Made by a program: the position numbers and the translations under genes | Part shown: positions 1 through 7,698 of the stretch, in pieces | How positions within the stretch are numbered: the first letter of the stretch is position 1 | Layout: each line of letters begins with the position of its first letter | The notes under the pieces: generated by a model | The model's input: only the letters and a program-made list of their open reading frames with translations | The model's database searches: none | Told to the model about the DNA's origin: nothing | Source: Rhizobiales bacterium UBA3584 | GTDB taxonomy: Bacteria; Pseudomonadota; Alphaproteobacteria; Rhizobiales; Devosiaceae | Direction: 5' to 3' | Assembly: GCA_002375765.1 (NCBI GenBank) | Contig: DFMV01000016.1 | Coordinates: 68,531 to 98,789, forward strand | Length of the DNA stretch: 30,259 bases

Positions 1-99
1 TCTTCGGACGAAGAAGGTCCGGTGTTCGACACCATTTCCGAGGAAGAGCTGCTCCGCGGCATCGAGTCGCTGGCTCCTCCCGAGCGTCGCGACGATTGA
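1..99 (+). CDS. rpoZ: DNA-directed RNA polymerase omega subunit, 3' end (partial)
   Basis: The window opens inside a reading frame whose last 32 residues are acidic and end in EEELLRGIESLAPPERRDD before a TGA at 97-99. This matches the C-terminal tail of alphaproteobacterial omega subunits, which help assemble and stabilise RNA polymerase. The N-terminal domain lies outside the window, so the call rests on the tail plus context: rpoZ immediately upstream of rsh is the usual order in Hyphomicrobiales and many other proteobacteria. The stop codon overlaps the predicted -35 element of the rsh promoter. Confidence 0.8.
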   Translation, partial: SSDEEGPVFDTISEEELLRGIESLAPPERRDD

Positions 100-123
100 T
101 CGGCGCAAGCCTTTCCCTATAGT
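96..123 (+). promoter_or_regulatory. Predicted sigma70-type promoter of rsh
   Basis: TTGATC at 96-101 and TATAGT at 118-123 are separated by 16 nt, a good fit to a housekeeping promoter. The -35 overlaps the rpoZ stop codon. Transcription would start near position 130, leaving about 70 nt of leader before the rsh start. Predicted by eye only. Confidence 0.5.
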
Positions 124-126
124 ATT

Positions 127-162
127 TGCAAAGGCGTCAGGCTCCGGCCCGGCGCCTTTGCA
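127..162 (+). other. Perfect 10-bp stem-loop between rpoZ and rsh
   Basis: TGCAAAGGCG (127-136) is the exact reverse complement of CGCCTTTGCA (153-162), around a 16-nt GC-rich loop. It is followed by a short T-containing stretch (GTTTGTG). It could be a weak rpoZ terminator, or a hairpin close to the 5' end of the rsh leader. The sequence does not decide which. Confidence 0.55.
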
Positions 163-199
163 GTTTGTGAACTTGAATTTGCCTGGAGTACCCCGGCGC

Positions 200-2491
200 A
201 TGATGCGTCAGTACGAACTCGTCGAACGCGTTCTCGCCTATAATCCCAATGCCGACGAAGCCCTGCTCAACAAGGCTTACGTTTACGGCATGCAAAAGCA
301 TGGCAGCCAGACGCGGGCCTCGGGCGACCCCTATTTCGCCCATCCGCTCGAAGTCGCCGCCATCCTGACCGATCTCAAGCTCGACGATGCCACGATCGCC
401 GTGGCGCTGCTCCACGACACTATCGAGGACACCGACGCCACCCGCGCCGAGATCGACGAGATGTTCGGCACCGAGATCGGCCAGATCGTTGACGGGCTGA
501 CCAAGATCGACCGCCTCAACCTCGTTTCCCGCGAGGAGGCTCAGGCCGAAAACCTGCGCAAGCTGCTGCTGGCCATTTCCCAGGACGTGCGCGTTCTGCT
601 GGTCAAGCTGGCCGATCGCCTGCACAACATGCGCACCCTCGAATTCATGCCCGTCCACAAGCGCGGCCGCATCGCGCAGGAAACCATGGACATCTATGCG
701 CCGCTGGCCGGCCGCATGGGTATGCAGGACATGCGCAACGAGCTCGAGGATCTCGCGTTCAAATCGCTCTATCCCGAGCACTACAGCGCCATCGCCTCCC
801 GTCTGGCACAGATGGAGATTTCCAGCCGCGAGATCGTCGCGGAAATCCGCAGCGAACTCGAAGAGCATCTGGCCGGGCAGGGGATCAAGGCAAAGGTGTC
901 CTGGCGACTCAAATCGGCCTGGTCGATCTATTCCAAGATCGAACGCAAGGCGATCGCGCTCGAGCAGCTTTCCGACATGATCGGCTTCCGGGTCATCGTC
1001 GATACCATCGATGAGTGCTACCGCACCCTCGGCGTCATCCACACCAGCTGGAAGGTCGTGCCAGGCCGGTTCAAGGACTATATCTCGGTCCCCAAGGCCA
1101 ACGATTACCGCTCGATCCACACCACCATCGTCGGCCCCGGTCGCCAACGTGTGGAGCTGCAGATTCGCACCCAGGAAATGCATGCCATCGCCGAATTCGG
1201 CATCGCCGCGCACCAGCTCTACAAGGAAGCCATTTCCGGCGACATGCACAGGCTCGAAGAGGAGAGTCAGGCATATAACTGGCTGCGCTCGACAATTGCC
1301 CGGCTGACCGAAGGCGATAACCCCGAAGAGTTCGTCGAGCACACAAAGCTCGAACTGTTCCAGGATCAGGTGTTCTGCTTTACCCCGCGCGGGAGGCTGA
1401 TTGCCCTGCCGCGCGGCGCCACACCCATCGATTTCGCCTATGCCGTTCACACCGATGTCGGCGATACCTGTGTGGGCTGCAAGATCAACGGCACGGTGAT
1501 GCCGCTCATCACCCAGCTTCACTCGGGCGATGAAGTGGAAATCCTGCGCGATGCCGACCACACCCCACCGCCCAATTGGGAAAACATCGCCATGACCGGC
1601 AAGGCCCGGTCCGCGGTCCGCCGTGCCGTGCGCCAGGGGGCCTTCGCCCGCGCCATCTCACTGGGCGAGCAGGTGCTCATGGCGGTGATCGAGCGCGAGT
1701 CGCTTCAACTCAGCGAGGACGAGATCGCAGCCCTCGCCAACCGCTTCTCGATCACCGACCGCAATTCCATGCTGGCCGCCATCGGCGAGGGGCGCATCAC
1801 CGCCGAGGATCTGGCGCGCGAAACCACGGCCCTAAAGGGCAAGCGGCGGCGCAAGGGCCGACTTGTATTGCCCGTCGCCAACGACGCCGAAGGCTGGTTC
1901 GCGCTGCGCAATGCGCAATATTTCAAGTTCCGCATGCCCGGCGGCCAGCACACCGCCATCAAGAAATTCGCCACGATGGTCGGGTTCGATTTCAACATGC
2001 CCGTCGATATCTCGCGCGAAGGCGTGGTGCCCGGAGACCGCATCATCGGCATCTTCCATCAGTCGGGGCGCATGGAAGTCTATCCCATGGAATCCGAGGC
2101 CCTGGCCGGCTTCCACGATATGGATGTGGGCTGGATCGACGTGCGCTGGGACATGGCCGGGAAACCCGAGACGCGGTTCAAGGTCGTGGTTTCGATGTAT
2201 TCCCAGAACCGGCCCGGCTCGCTGGCCCAGATTACAGGGGCCATCGCCGCCTGCGATGCCAATATCTCCAATCTGGCCATGCGCGCTCTTGCCGCCGATT
2301 CCCATGAGCTTATCTTCGAGCTCGAGGTTCACGACCTCACGCAGTTGACAGACGTGCTGGCAACGCTCAAACGCACACCGGGCCTCTCGCGGGTCCAGCG
2401 CGCCAGCATGGTTCAGGCCAACGCCATTTCGGGCATGGAAGGCGCGCTTGAAGCGGGAACGCAAGAGACAACGGAGAGCCAAACCAAATGA
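200..2491 (+). CDS. rsh: Bifunctional (p)ppGpp synthetase/hydrolase RSH (RelA/SpoT homologue)
   Basis: Makes and degrades the stringent-response alarmone (p)ppGpp in the cytosol. The 763-residue protein has the full RSH layout: an N-terminal HD hydrolase domain with the HDxxED signature (H72, D73, E76, D77), a RelA/SpoT synthetase domain, a TGS domain from about residue 390, and a C-terminal ACT domain at about 660-735. The synthetase carries the RFKD motif (R290-D293), the RxKD form of bifunctional enzymes rather than the ExDD form of RelA-only synthetases. The ATG at 200 begins [10 protein letters not shown], the usual alphaproteobacterial N-terminus, with GGAG about 11 nt upstream; the frame is open upstream to a possible start at 158. 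The stop overlaps the pyrE start (ATGA), suggesting translational coupling. Confidence 0.96.
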   Translation: MMRQYELVERVLAYNPNADEALLNKAYVYGMQKHGSQTRASGDPYFAHPLEVAAILTDLKLDDATIAVALLHDTIEDTDATRAEIDEMFGTEIGQIVDGLTKIDRLNLVSREEAQAENLRKLLLAISQDVRVLLVKLADRLHNMRTLEFMPVHKRGRIAQETMDIYAPLAGRMGMQDMRNELEDLAFKSLYPEHYSAIASRLAQMEISSREIVAEIRSELEEHLAGQGIKAKVSWRLKSAWSIYSKIERKAIALEQLSDMIGFRVIVDTIDECYRTLGVIHTSWKVVPGRFKDYISVPKANDYRSIHTTIVGPGRQRVELQIRTQEMHAIAEFGIAAHQLYKEAISGDMHRLEEESQAYNWLRSTIARLTEGDNPEEFVEHTKLELFQDQVFCFTPRGRLIALPRGATPIDFAYAVHTDVGDTCVGCKINGTVMPLITQLHSGDEVEILRDADHTPPPNWENIAMTGKARSAVRRAVRQGAFARAISLGEQVLMAVIERESLQLSEDEIAALANRFSITDRNSMLAAIGEGRITAEDLARETTALKGKRRRKGRLVLPVANDAEGWFALRNAQYFKFRMPGGQHTAIKKFATMVGFDFNMPVDISREGVVPGDRIIGIFHQSGRMEVYPMESEALAGFHDMDVGWIDVRWDMAGKPETRFKVVVSMYSQNRPGSLAQITGAIAACDANISNLAMRALAADSHELIFELEVHDLTQLTDVLATLKRTPGLSRVQRASMVQANAISGMEGALEAGTQETTESQTK

Positions 2492-3072
2492 CCCAGGAAG
2501 AAGTCCTCGATATTTTCCGCTCCTGCGATGCGCTGCTCGAAGGCCATTTCATCCTGTCCTCGGGCCTGCGCTCGCCGGTGTTCCTGCAGAAAAACCGCGT
2601 TTTCATGTTCGCCGACAAGGCTGAAAAGCTCTGCAAGGCGCTGGCCGAAAAGATCAGGGCCGAAGGCTATGGCGACGTCTCCCAGATCGTCTCCCCCGCC
2701 GTCGGCGGCATCATTCCCGGCTATGAAACCTCACGCCATCTGGGCGTGCCGGCCATCTTCACCGAGCGCGTCAATGGCGTGTTCGAACTGCGCCGCAGCT
2801 TTTCGGTCAAGCCGGGCGAAAAAATCATCATCGTCGAGGACATCGTTTCGACCGGCCTCTCGATCCGCGAATGCATCGATGCGATAAAGGCCCTGGGCGC
2901 CGACGTGATCGCCGCCGCCTGCATCGTGGACCGCTCGGCCGGCGAGGCCGATGTGGGCGTGCCGCTGGTATCGTTGACCCAATACAAGGTTCCCGCCTAT
3001 TCGCCCGACAACCTGCCGCCCGAATTGGCCGCTATGCCGGCTGTAAAACCGGGGAGCAGGGGGCTGCAATGA
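2488..3072 (+). CDS. pyrE: Orotate phosphoribosyltransferase
   Basis: Transfers ribose-5-phosphate from PRPP to orotate, giving OMP in de novo UMP synthesis. The 194-residue protein has the type I PRTase PRPP-binding motif [13 protein letters not shown] at residues 113-125, and the N-terminal stretch [11 protein letters not shown] typical of alphaproteobacterial PyrE. The start ATG lies within the rsh stop (2488-2491), and the TGA at 3070-3072 overlaps the acpS start, so it sits in the middle of a tightly coupled operon. Length and motifs are ordinary for the family. Confidence 0.95.
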   Translation: MTQEEVLDIFRSCDALLEGHFILSSGLRSPVFLQKNRVFMFADKAEKLCKALAEKIRAEGYGDVSQIVSPAVGGIIPGYETSRHLGVPAIFTERVNGVFELRRSFSVKPGEKIIIVEDIVSTGLSIRECIDAIKALGADVIAAACIVDRSAGEADVGVPLVSLTQYKVPAYSPDNLPPELAAMPAVKPGSRGLQ

Positions 3073-3488
3073 TTATCGGCCTGGGCAACGACATCTGCGA
3101 AATCGCCCACCTCGAGCGCACGCTCGAACGCTTCGGCGAGCGGTTCACGCAGCGTTGCTTTACCGAGATCGAGCGCAACAAGTCCGACAGGCGGCGCTTG
3201 CGCGCTGCGTCCTACGCCAAGCGCTTCGCCGCCAAGGAGGCCTGCGCCAAGGCTTTGGGCACCGGCCTTTCCCGCGGCGTTTATTGGCGCGACATGGGCG
3301 TGGTCAATCTGCCCAGCGGCAAACCCACGATGAAACTGACCGGCGGCGCCGCCGCGATGCTGGCAAGGCTTGTTCCCGAGGGGCATCAGCCCCATATCCA
3401 CGTCTCGATCACCGACGACAATGGCATGGCGCAGGCCTTCGTCATCATCGAGGCCCTGCCTGTTGACCCGGCCCGGCCGCTCCCGTAA
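3069..3488 (+). CDS. acpS: Holo-[acyl-carrier-protein] synthase
   Basis: Transfers 4'-phosphopantetheine from CoA to the conserved serine of acyl carrier protein. The 139-residue protein begins [12 protein letters not shown], with the catalytic/Mg-binding aspartate at D8, and has the second AcpS signature [14 protein letters not shown] at residues 53-66 with the metal-ligand glutamate E57. The start is set by the ATG at 3069, which overlaps the pyrE stop; the same frame is open upstream inside pyrE but has no family homology there. Followed after 23 nt by lepB. The acpS-lepB-rnc-era order is standard in alphaproteobacteria. Confidence 0.95.
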   Translation: MIIGLGNDICEIAHLERTLERFGERFTQRCFTEIERNKSDRRRLRAASYAKRFAAKEACAKALGTGLSRGVYWRDMGVVNLPSGKPTMKLTGGAAAMLARLVPEGHQPHIHVSITDDNGMAQAFVIIEALPVDPARPLP

Positions 3489-3511
3489 CAAACCTGCGAG
3501 ATTTCCAACCC

Positions 3512-4279
3512 ATGAGCACCCCTATGTCGGACGCCGCCAAGAAGAAGACCGGCAAGGGCGAACTGCGCGAAACCATCGTCATCATCGTTCAGGCGCTGCT
3601 GATTGCTCTGGTGTTCCGCACCTTCGCCTTCGAGCCGTTTTCCATCCCCACTGCGTCGATGCAGTCCAATCTGATGATTGGCGATTACATTCTGGCGTCC
3701 AAATACAGCTATGGCTATTCGCGCTATTCGCTGCCCTATTCCGAGGTACCCTGGAACGGGCGCATCATGGGCAACGCCCCCGAGCGGGGCGATATCGCCG
3801 TGATCCGGCCCGTGCCCCAGAGCGAAAACTACGTCAAGCGCGTCATCGGCCTGCCGGGCGACCAGATTCAGATGATCGACGGGCGTTTGACCATCAATGG
3901 CGAGACCGTGGAGCGCGAGCAGGTGGGCACCACCGTCGACCGAGACAGTTCTGGCGTCGACATTCCGGTTACCGAATACCGCGAAACGCTGCCCAATGGT
4001 GTGAGCTATGTCACCCAGGAGATTTCCGACAACGCCCAGTTCGACAACACCGGCGTTTATACCGTGCCTCCCGGCCATTACTTCATGATGGGCGACAACC
4101 GCGACCGCTCGCTCGATTCCCGTTCGCTTTCGGCGGTCGGCTATGTGCCGTTCGAAAATTTCGTCGGCAAGGCCGAATGGCGCTTCTTTTCCATTACCGA
4201 TAACATCCCGCCCTGGCAGATCTGGCGCTGGCCGGGCAATGTCCGGTTCGACCGGATGTTCACTTCGGTTTACGAATGA
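3512..4279 (+). CDS. lepB: Signal peptidase I
   Basis: Cleaves signal peptides from exported preproteins at the outer face of the inner membrane. The 255-residue protein has one N-terminal membrane anchor (about residues 21-38), then the catalytic Ser box PFSIPTASMQSN with nucleophile S49, the Lys box YVKRVIGLPGD with general base K109, and the C-terminal GDNRDRSLDSR box. The serine box reads S-M-Q-S-N-L rather than the common S-M-x-P-T-L, a tolerated variation. A second ATG at 3524 is an alternative start. The stop overlaps the rnc start (ATGA at 4276-4279). Confidence 0.95.
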   Translation: MSTPMSDAAKKKTGKGELRETIVIIVQALLIALVFRTFAFEPFSIPTASMQSNLMIGDYILASKYSYGYSRYSLPYSEVPWNGRIMGNAPERGDIAVIRPVPQSENYVKRVIGLPGDQIQMIDGRLTINGETVEREQVGTTVDRDSSGVDIPVTEYRETLPNGVSYVTQEISDNAQFDNTGVYTVPPGHYFMMGDNRDRSLDSRSLSAVGYVPFENFVGKAEWRFFSITDNIPPWQIWRWPGNVRFDRMFTSVYE

Positions 4280-4983
4280 GCTTGAGGGCGCGCGACCGAG
4301 AAGCGCTTGAGACAAGGCTGGGCTATGTTTTCAACGACCCCGGCCTGCTGTTGCGCGCCCTGACCCATTCAAGCGCCGTATCCCCTTCAAAACGCACCGC
4401 CGAGTCCTACCAGCGCTTTGAATTCCTTGGCGACAGGGTATTGGGGCTCGTGGTGGCCGACATGCTGTGCAAGCGTCTGCCCAAGGCCAATGAGGGCGAA
4501 CTTTCGCGTACGCTGAATTCGCTTGTGCGCAAGGAAACCTGCGCGCGGGTGGCCCGCAAACTCGGTATGGGCTCATTCGTGCGGCTCGGCGAGAGCGAGG
4601 CGCGTACCGGCGGCGCGGACAAGGACGCCATTCTGGGCGATGTCTGCGAAGCGGTCATCGGCGCGATTTATGCCGATGGCGGCATCGATCCCGCCTATAC
4701 CTTCGTGGCCCGCATGTTCGGTGATAATCTGGACGTGGCGCAGGCCCGGCGGGCCGACTCCAAGACCGCGCTGCAGGAATGGGCGCAGGCCAAAGGGCTG
4801 GAGCCTCCGGCCTATGTCGAAACGGCGCGCACGGGTCCCGATCACGCGCCGGTCTTTACAATCTCGGTTTCCGTGCGCGGCTTTGAAGCGATTACGGCGA
4901 CCGGAACCTCGAAAAAACTGGCCGAGCATCAGGCGGCTGAAAAATTCCTGCTGCGTGAAGGCGTGTGGAAGGCCGACCAATGA
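4276..4983 (+). CDS. rnc: Ribonuclease III
   Basis: Double-strand-specific endoribonuclease that processes rRNA precursors and structured mRNAs. The 235-residue protein contains the RNase III signature FEFLGDRVLG (E49 and D53) and the second catalytic box GDVCEAVIGAIYADGG (D122, E125), the four acidic Mg ligands of the family. A C-terminal double-stranded RNA-binding domain follows from about residue 160. Its start overlaps the lepB stop by 4 nt, and its stop overlaps the era start by 4 nt. Confidence 0.96.
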   Translation: MSLRARDREALETRLGYVFNDPGLLLRALTHSSAVSPSKRTAESYQRFEFLGDRVLGLVVADMLCKRLPKANEGELSRTLNSLVRKETCARVARKLGMGSFVRLGESEARTGGADKDAILGDVCEAVIGAIYADGGIDPAYTFVARMFGDNLDVAQARRADSKTALQEWAQAKGLEPPAYVETARTGPDHAPVFTISVSVRGFEAITATGTSKKLAEHQAAEKFLLREGVWKADQ

Positions 4984-5891
4984 GTGAAACCAACAATATG
5001 GCGACCAAATGCGGCTTCGTCGCCCTGGTCGGCGCCCCCAATGCGGGCAAATCGACGCTGCTCAATTCCCTTGTGGGCACCAAGGTGTCCATCGTCACCC
5101 ACAAGGCCCAGACGACGCGGGCTCAGGTGCGTGGTGTTCTGACCATCGAGGAATCCCAGCTCGTCTTTATCGACACACCGGGCATTTTCGCGCCCAAGCG
5201 CCGGCTCGATCGCGCCATGGTGCAATCGGCCTGGACGGGGGCAGGGGACGCCGACATGGTCGCACTGATCGTCGATGCCCAGAAGGGGCTCAACGCCGAG
5301 ATCGAAGCGCTGCTCGACGGGCTCGACAATATCCGCCAGCCCAAGGTTCTGGTTCTCAACAAGATCGACAAGGTCAAGCACGAGGAGTTGCTGGGTCTGT
5401 CGAAAAAGATCAACGAGAAGGTCAATTTCGAGACCACCTTCATGATCTCCGCTCTGCGCGGGCACGGCGTCGCCGATTTCGTTGAATGGTGCCGGGAAAA
5501 GGCTCCGCTCGAAGAATGGCACTTCCCCGAAGAGCATCTGACCGATCTGACAATGGCGCTGACCGCTGCCGAAGTGACGCGCGAAAAGCTGTTCCTGCGC
5601 ATCCACGACGAAATCCCCTATCAGGCCACCGTCGAGACCGAGAGCTTCAAGATCCAGAAGGACGGGTCCTACCGCATCGAGCAGGTGATTTATGTCACCC
5701 GCGACACCCACAAGATGATCGTGCTGGGCGCCAAGGGGCAGACCATCAAGACCATCGGTGCCGAAGCGCGCAAGGAACTGATCGAGATGTTTGAAACCGA
5801 CGTTCATCTGTTCCTGTTCGTAAAAGTCCGCGCCAACTGGGCCGACGACCCCGAACGCTACCGCGAAATGGGGCTCGACTGGACCAAGTAG
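4980..5891 (+). CDS. era: GTPase Era
   Basis: Essential Ras-like GTPase that binds 16S rRNA and assists maturation of the small ribosomal subunit. The 303-residue protein shows G1 GAPNAGKST (residues 18-26), a G2-region QTTR (44-47), G3 DTPG (65-68) and G4 NKID (127-130), and a C-terminal KH RNA-binding domain with a GxxG loop GAKG at 250-253. The ATG at 4980 overlaps the rnc stop; an in-frame GTG at 4965 would add five residues and is less likely. It is the last gene of the tight cluster; a repeat-filled gap follows. Confidence 0.96.
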   Translation: MSETNNMATKCGFVALVGAPNAGKSTLLNSLVGTKVSIVTHKAQTTRAQVRGVLTIEESQLVFIDTPGIFAPKRRLDRAMVQSAWTGAGDADMVALIVDAQKGLNAEIEALLDGLDNIRQPKVLVLNKIDKVKHEELLGLSKKINEKVNFETTFMISALRGHGVADFVEWCREKAPLEEWHFPEEHLTDLTMALTAAEVTREKLFLRIHDEIPYQATVETESFKIQKDGSYRIEQVIYVTRDTHKMIVLGAKGQTIKTIGAEARKELIEMFETDVHLFLFVKVRANWADDPERYREMGLDWTK

Positions 5892-5978
5892 AGCGCGCCC
5901 CGACAAGGCGGACACCACTTATCGGTTCGGACGCGCGACCAGACAAAGACACTGGTTTGACGCAATGGCCCGCCAAGC

Positions 5979-6362
5979 CAACCGCTGTCATCCCGGGCTT
6001 GACCCGGGATCCAGTAACCGGCAGCGCTCACGGCTCTGCATTGGGCGCTGAATGTACCGAATCCCGGCTCGGTGGCCGGGGTGACAGAGGGAGATGCAGT
6101 TTGGCTGCCCAACCAACCGCTGTCATCCCGGGCTTGACCCGGGACCCAGTAATCGGCAGCGCTTGTGGCTTACGCTGGGCGCTGAGCGTACTGGACCCGG
6201 CTCGGTGGCCGGGGTGACAGAGGGAGATGCAGTGTGGCTGCGCAACCAACCGCTGTCATCCCGGGCTTGACCCGGGACCCAGTAACCGGCAGCGCTCGCG
6301 GCTCTGCATTGGGCGCTGAATGTACCGAACCCCGGCTCGGTGGCCGGGGTGAAAGAGGGTGA
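5979..6362. repeat. Tandem array of three ~134-bp inverted-repeat intergenic elements
   Basis: Three head-to-tail units begin with CCGCTGTCATCCCGGGCTTG near 5982, 6117 and 6250 (spacings 135 and 133 bp). The left part of each unit has TGTCATCCCGGGC...GACCCGGGA, and the right part has CCCGGCTCGGTGGCCGGGGTGACAG, roughly complementary to the left. Each unit could therefore fold back on itself, with small GC hairpins at each end. Units 1 and 3 share a core (GGCTCTGCATTGGGCGCTGA) that differs in unit 2. Unit 3 ends early, just before recO. GTCATCCCGGGCTTGACCC-type palindromes are common in alphaproteobacterial intergenic regions. Together with its flanks this accounts for the roughly 500 bp between era and recO. 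Confidence 0.9.
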
Positions 6363-6400
6363 GGGACGCCAAGGGGTCGATTTCGCTATGGAAAATGCGC

Positions 6401-7117
6401 ATGGAATGGTCCTCTGAAGGTCTCATCATCGGCGTCAGGCGGCACGGGGAATCCGCGCTGATCCTCGAGGCCATGGTGCCCGGCCATGGGCGCTGCCTGG
6501 GGCTGGTGCGCGGCGGGCGGTCACCGAAACACGCCGCCTTTCTGCAGGCCGGCAACTCGGCCCAACTGACCTGGCGAGCCCGCCTCGAAGACCATCTGGG
6601 CACCTTCACCGCCGAAGCGACCCGCCTTCGGGCCGCCGAAATCCTCTCCGACCGGCAAAAGCTCTATCTTCTCCAGCTGCTCGCCGATCATCTTCGCCTT
6701 CTTCCCGAGCGCGATCCGCATGACGAGTTGCTGCGCGGTGTCATTTCCCTGATCGATGAGGATCGGCACCCGCTCGATCTCGCCGCCGAGCTGGCGCGGT
6801 TTGAGATGTATTTGCTCGAGGAGCTTGGCTTCGGGCTGGATATCGAGACCTGCGCCGTGACCGGCGTGCACGAAAACCTCACCCATGTTTCGCCAAAAAC
6901 GGGCAGGGCGGTCAGCGCCGAAGCCGCCGCTCCCTATGTCGACCGCCTTTTCGTGCTCCCGGCCTTTCTCACCGGCGCCGGTGATCCCACCCCGAAAGAC
7001 ATCGCCGCCGCCTTTGCGCTGACCGGGTATTTTCTCGACCGCCACGTCTGGGCGGCCCGCCAGATACGGCAGCCGGAAACGCGTGAATGGCTGGTCAGGA
7101 ACCTCACGGCGGGATGA
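6401..7117 (+). CDS. recO: DNA repair protein RecO
   Basis: Acts with RecR (RecFOR pathway) to load RecA on SSB-coated single-stranded DNA. The 238-residue protein begins MEWSSEGLIIGVRRHGE, the usual OB-fold start of alphaproteobacterial RecO, and ends with the helical domain containing CAVTGVHENLTHVSPKTGRAVS-type sequence. Only one cysteine of the zinc finger seen in some RecO proteins remains, as is common in this class. The ATG at 6401 is preferred, with GGAAA 6 nt upstream; ATG 6395 (two residues longer) and GTG 6359 are alternatives, the last one running into the repeat array. The usual era-recO adjacency is kept but spaced by the repeats. Confidence 0.93.
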   Translation: MEWSSEGLIIGVRRHGESALILEAMVPGHGRCLGLVRGGRSPKHAAFLQAGNSAQLTWRARLEDHLGTFTAEATRLRAAEILSDRQKLYLLQLLADHLRLLPERDPHDELLRGVISLIDEDRHPLDLAAELARFEMYLLEELGFGLDIETCAVTGVHENLTHVSPKTGRAVSAEAAAPYVDRLFVLPAFLTGAGDPTPKDIAAAFALTGYFLDRHVWAARQIRQPETREWLVRNLTAG

Positions 7118-7220
7118 AAAAGCCCCGGGGTTTCTAGCGGATCATGAAATGCCCACTAGCGTCGATTCAAAAGGCGGGCTACCTCAAGCCTGGCTGCAAC
7201 ACGCAGCTTTTGAGGACGAC

Positions 7221-7550
7221 ATGAAAAAGACTATCCTTTCAATGCTGGCCGCCACGGCCCTTGTTTCCACCCCGGCGCTTGCCCAGAACGTTGAGTTCAC
7301 GCTCATCAACGAATCCGGCTACACGCTGACCTATTTCTACGCCTCGCCCTCCAACGACGAGAACTGGGGAGAGGACCTTCTTGCCGAGATCGGTGTTCTC
7401 GAATCCGGCTACAACGGTACAGTGTTCATTGGCGACGGTTCCGATCAGTGCCTCTATGATTTCCGCTTCGAGACCGCCGAAGGTCCTGAACTCGAAGAAT
7501 TCGAAATCGATATCTGCGAACTCGCCAGCTACACGCTGGTCCCCCAGTAA
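7221..7550 (+). CDS. Small secreted protein of unknown function
   Basis: A 109-residue protein with a clear Sec signal peptide (MKKTILSMLAATALVSTPALA, likely cleaved after ALA at 21) and an acidic mature domain of about 88 residues. The mature part has the pattern VEFTLINESGYTLTYFYASPS, a NWGEDLL segment, and two cysteines (in SDQCLYD and DICEL) that could form one disulfide. From memory, similar short periplasmic proteins occur across Hyphomicrobiales, some carrying an implausible argininosuccinate lyase label; nothing here supports that enzyme. A Shine-Dalgarno-like TGAGGA lies 4-9 nt upstream of the start. Monocistronic, followed by a terminator-like hairpin. Function is not known. Confidence 0.85.
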   Translation: MKKTILSMLAATALVSTPALAQNVEFTLINESGYTLTYFYASPSNDENWGEDLLAEIGVLESGYNGTVFIGDGSDQCLYDFRFETAEGPELEEFEIDICELASYTLVPQ

Positions 7551-7563
7551 TCGACCACTGCCC

Positions 7564-7590
7564 CCGCGCCGGTCACCCCGGCGCGGATTT
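7564..7590 (+). terminator. Hairpin after the small secreted protein gene
   Basis: CCGCGCCGG (7564-7572) and CCGGCGCGG (7578-7586) form a perfect 9-bp stem with a 5-nt loop, 14 nt after the stop codon and followed by ATTTCGG. The U tract is short, so it is a probable but not ideal intrinsic terminator. Confidence 0.6.
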
Positions 7591-7643
7591 CGGTCCGGTG
7601 CTCGCAGGTTTTCCACAAAACCCCCAAGCAATCCGGCAATTTC

Positions 7644-7662
7644 AAGCGCGCTTGGCTATACT
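7644..7662 (+). promoter_or_regulatory. Possible parC promoter -10 with adjacent 10-bp palindrome
   Basis: TATACT at 7657-7662 is a good -10 element, 37 nt before the parC start. It is preceded by the perfect palindrome AAGCGCGCTT at 7644-7653. No convincing -35 is visible at 16-18 nt, so the call is tentative. Confidence 0.35.
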
Positions 7663-7698
7663 GCCCCTCTGATTCGCTTGCCCTGAAAAGGATGGCCA

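Noticed and set aside
137..1561. 474-codon open frame on the minus strand opposite rsh
   Set aside because: It is antisense to a gene with complete family motifs. Long antisense frames are expected in GC-rich DNA with strong third-position bias, and the translation resembles no protein family.
5979..6362. CRISPR array
   Set aside because: The units are about 134 bp, contiguous, and have no short repeat/unique spacer alternation; no cas genes are nearby.
7118..7145. Hairpin AAAGCCCC/GGGGTTT right after recO as a terminator
   Set aside because: The arms meet with no loop, so the usable stem is much shorter than it seems. It was not strong enough to list.
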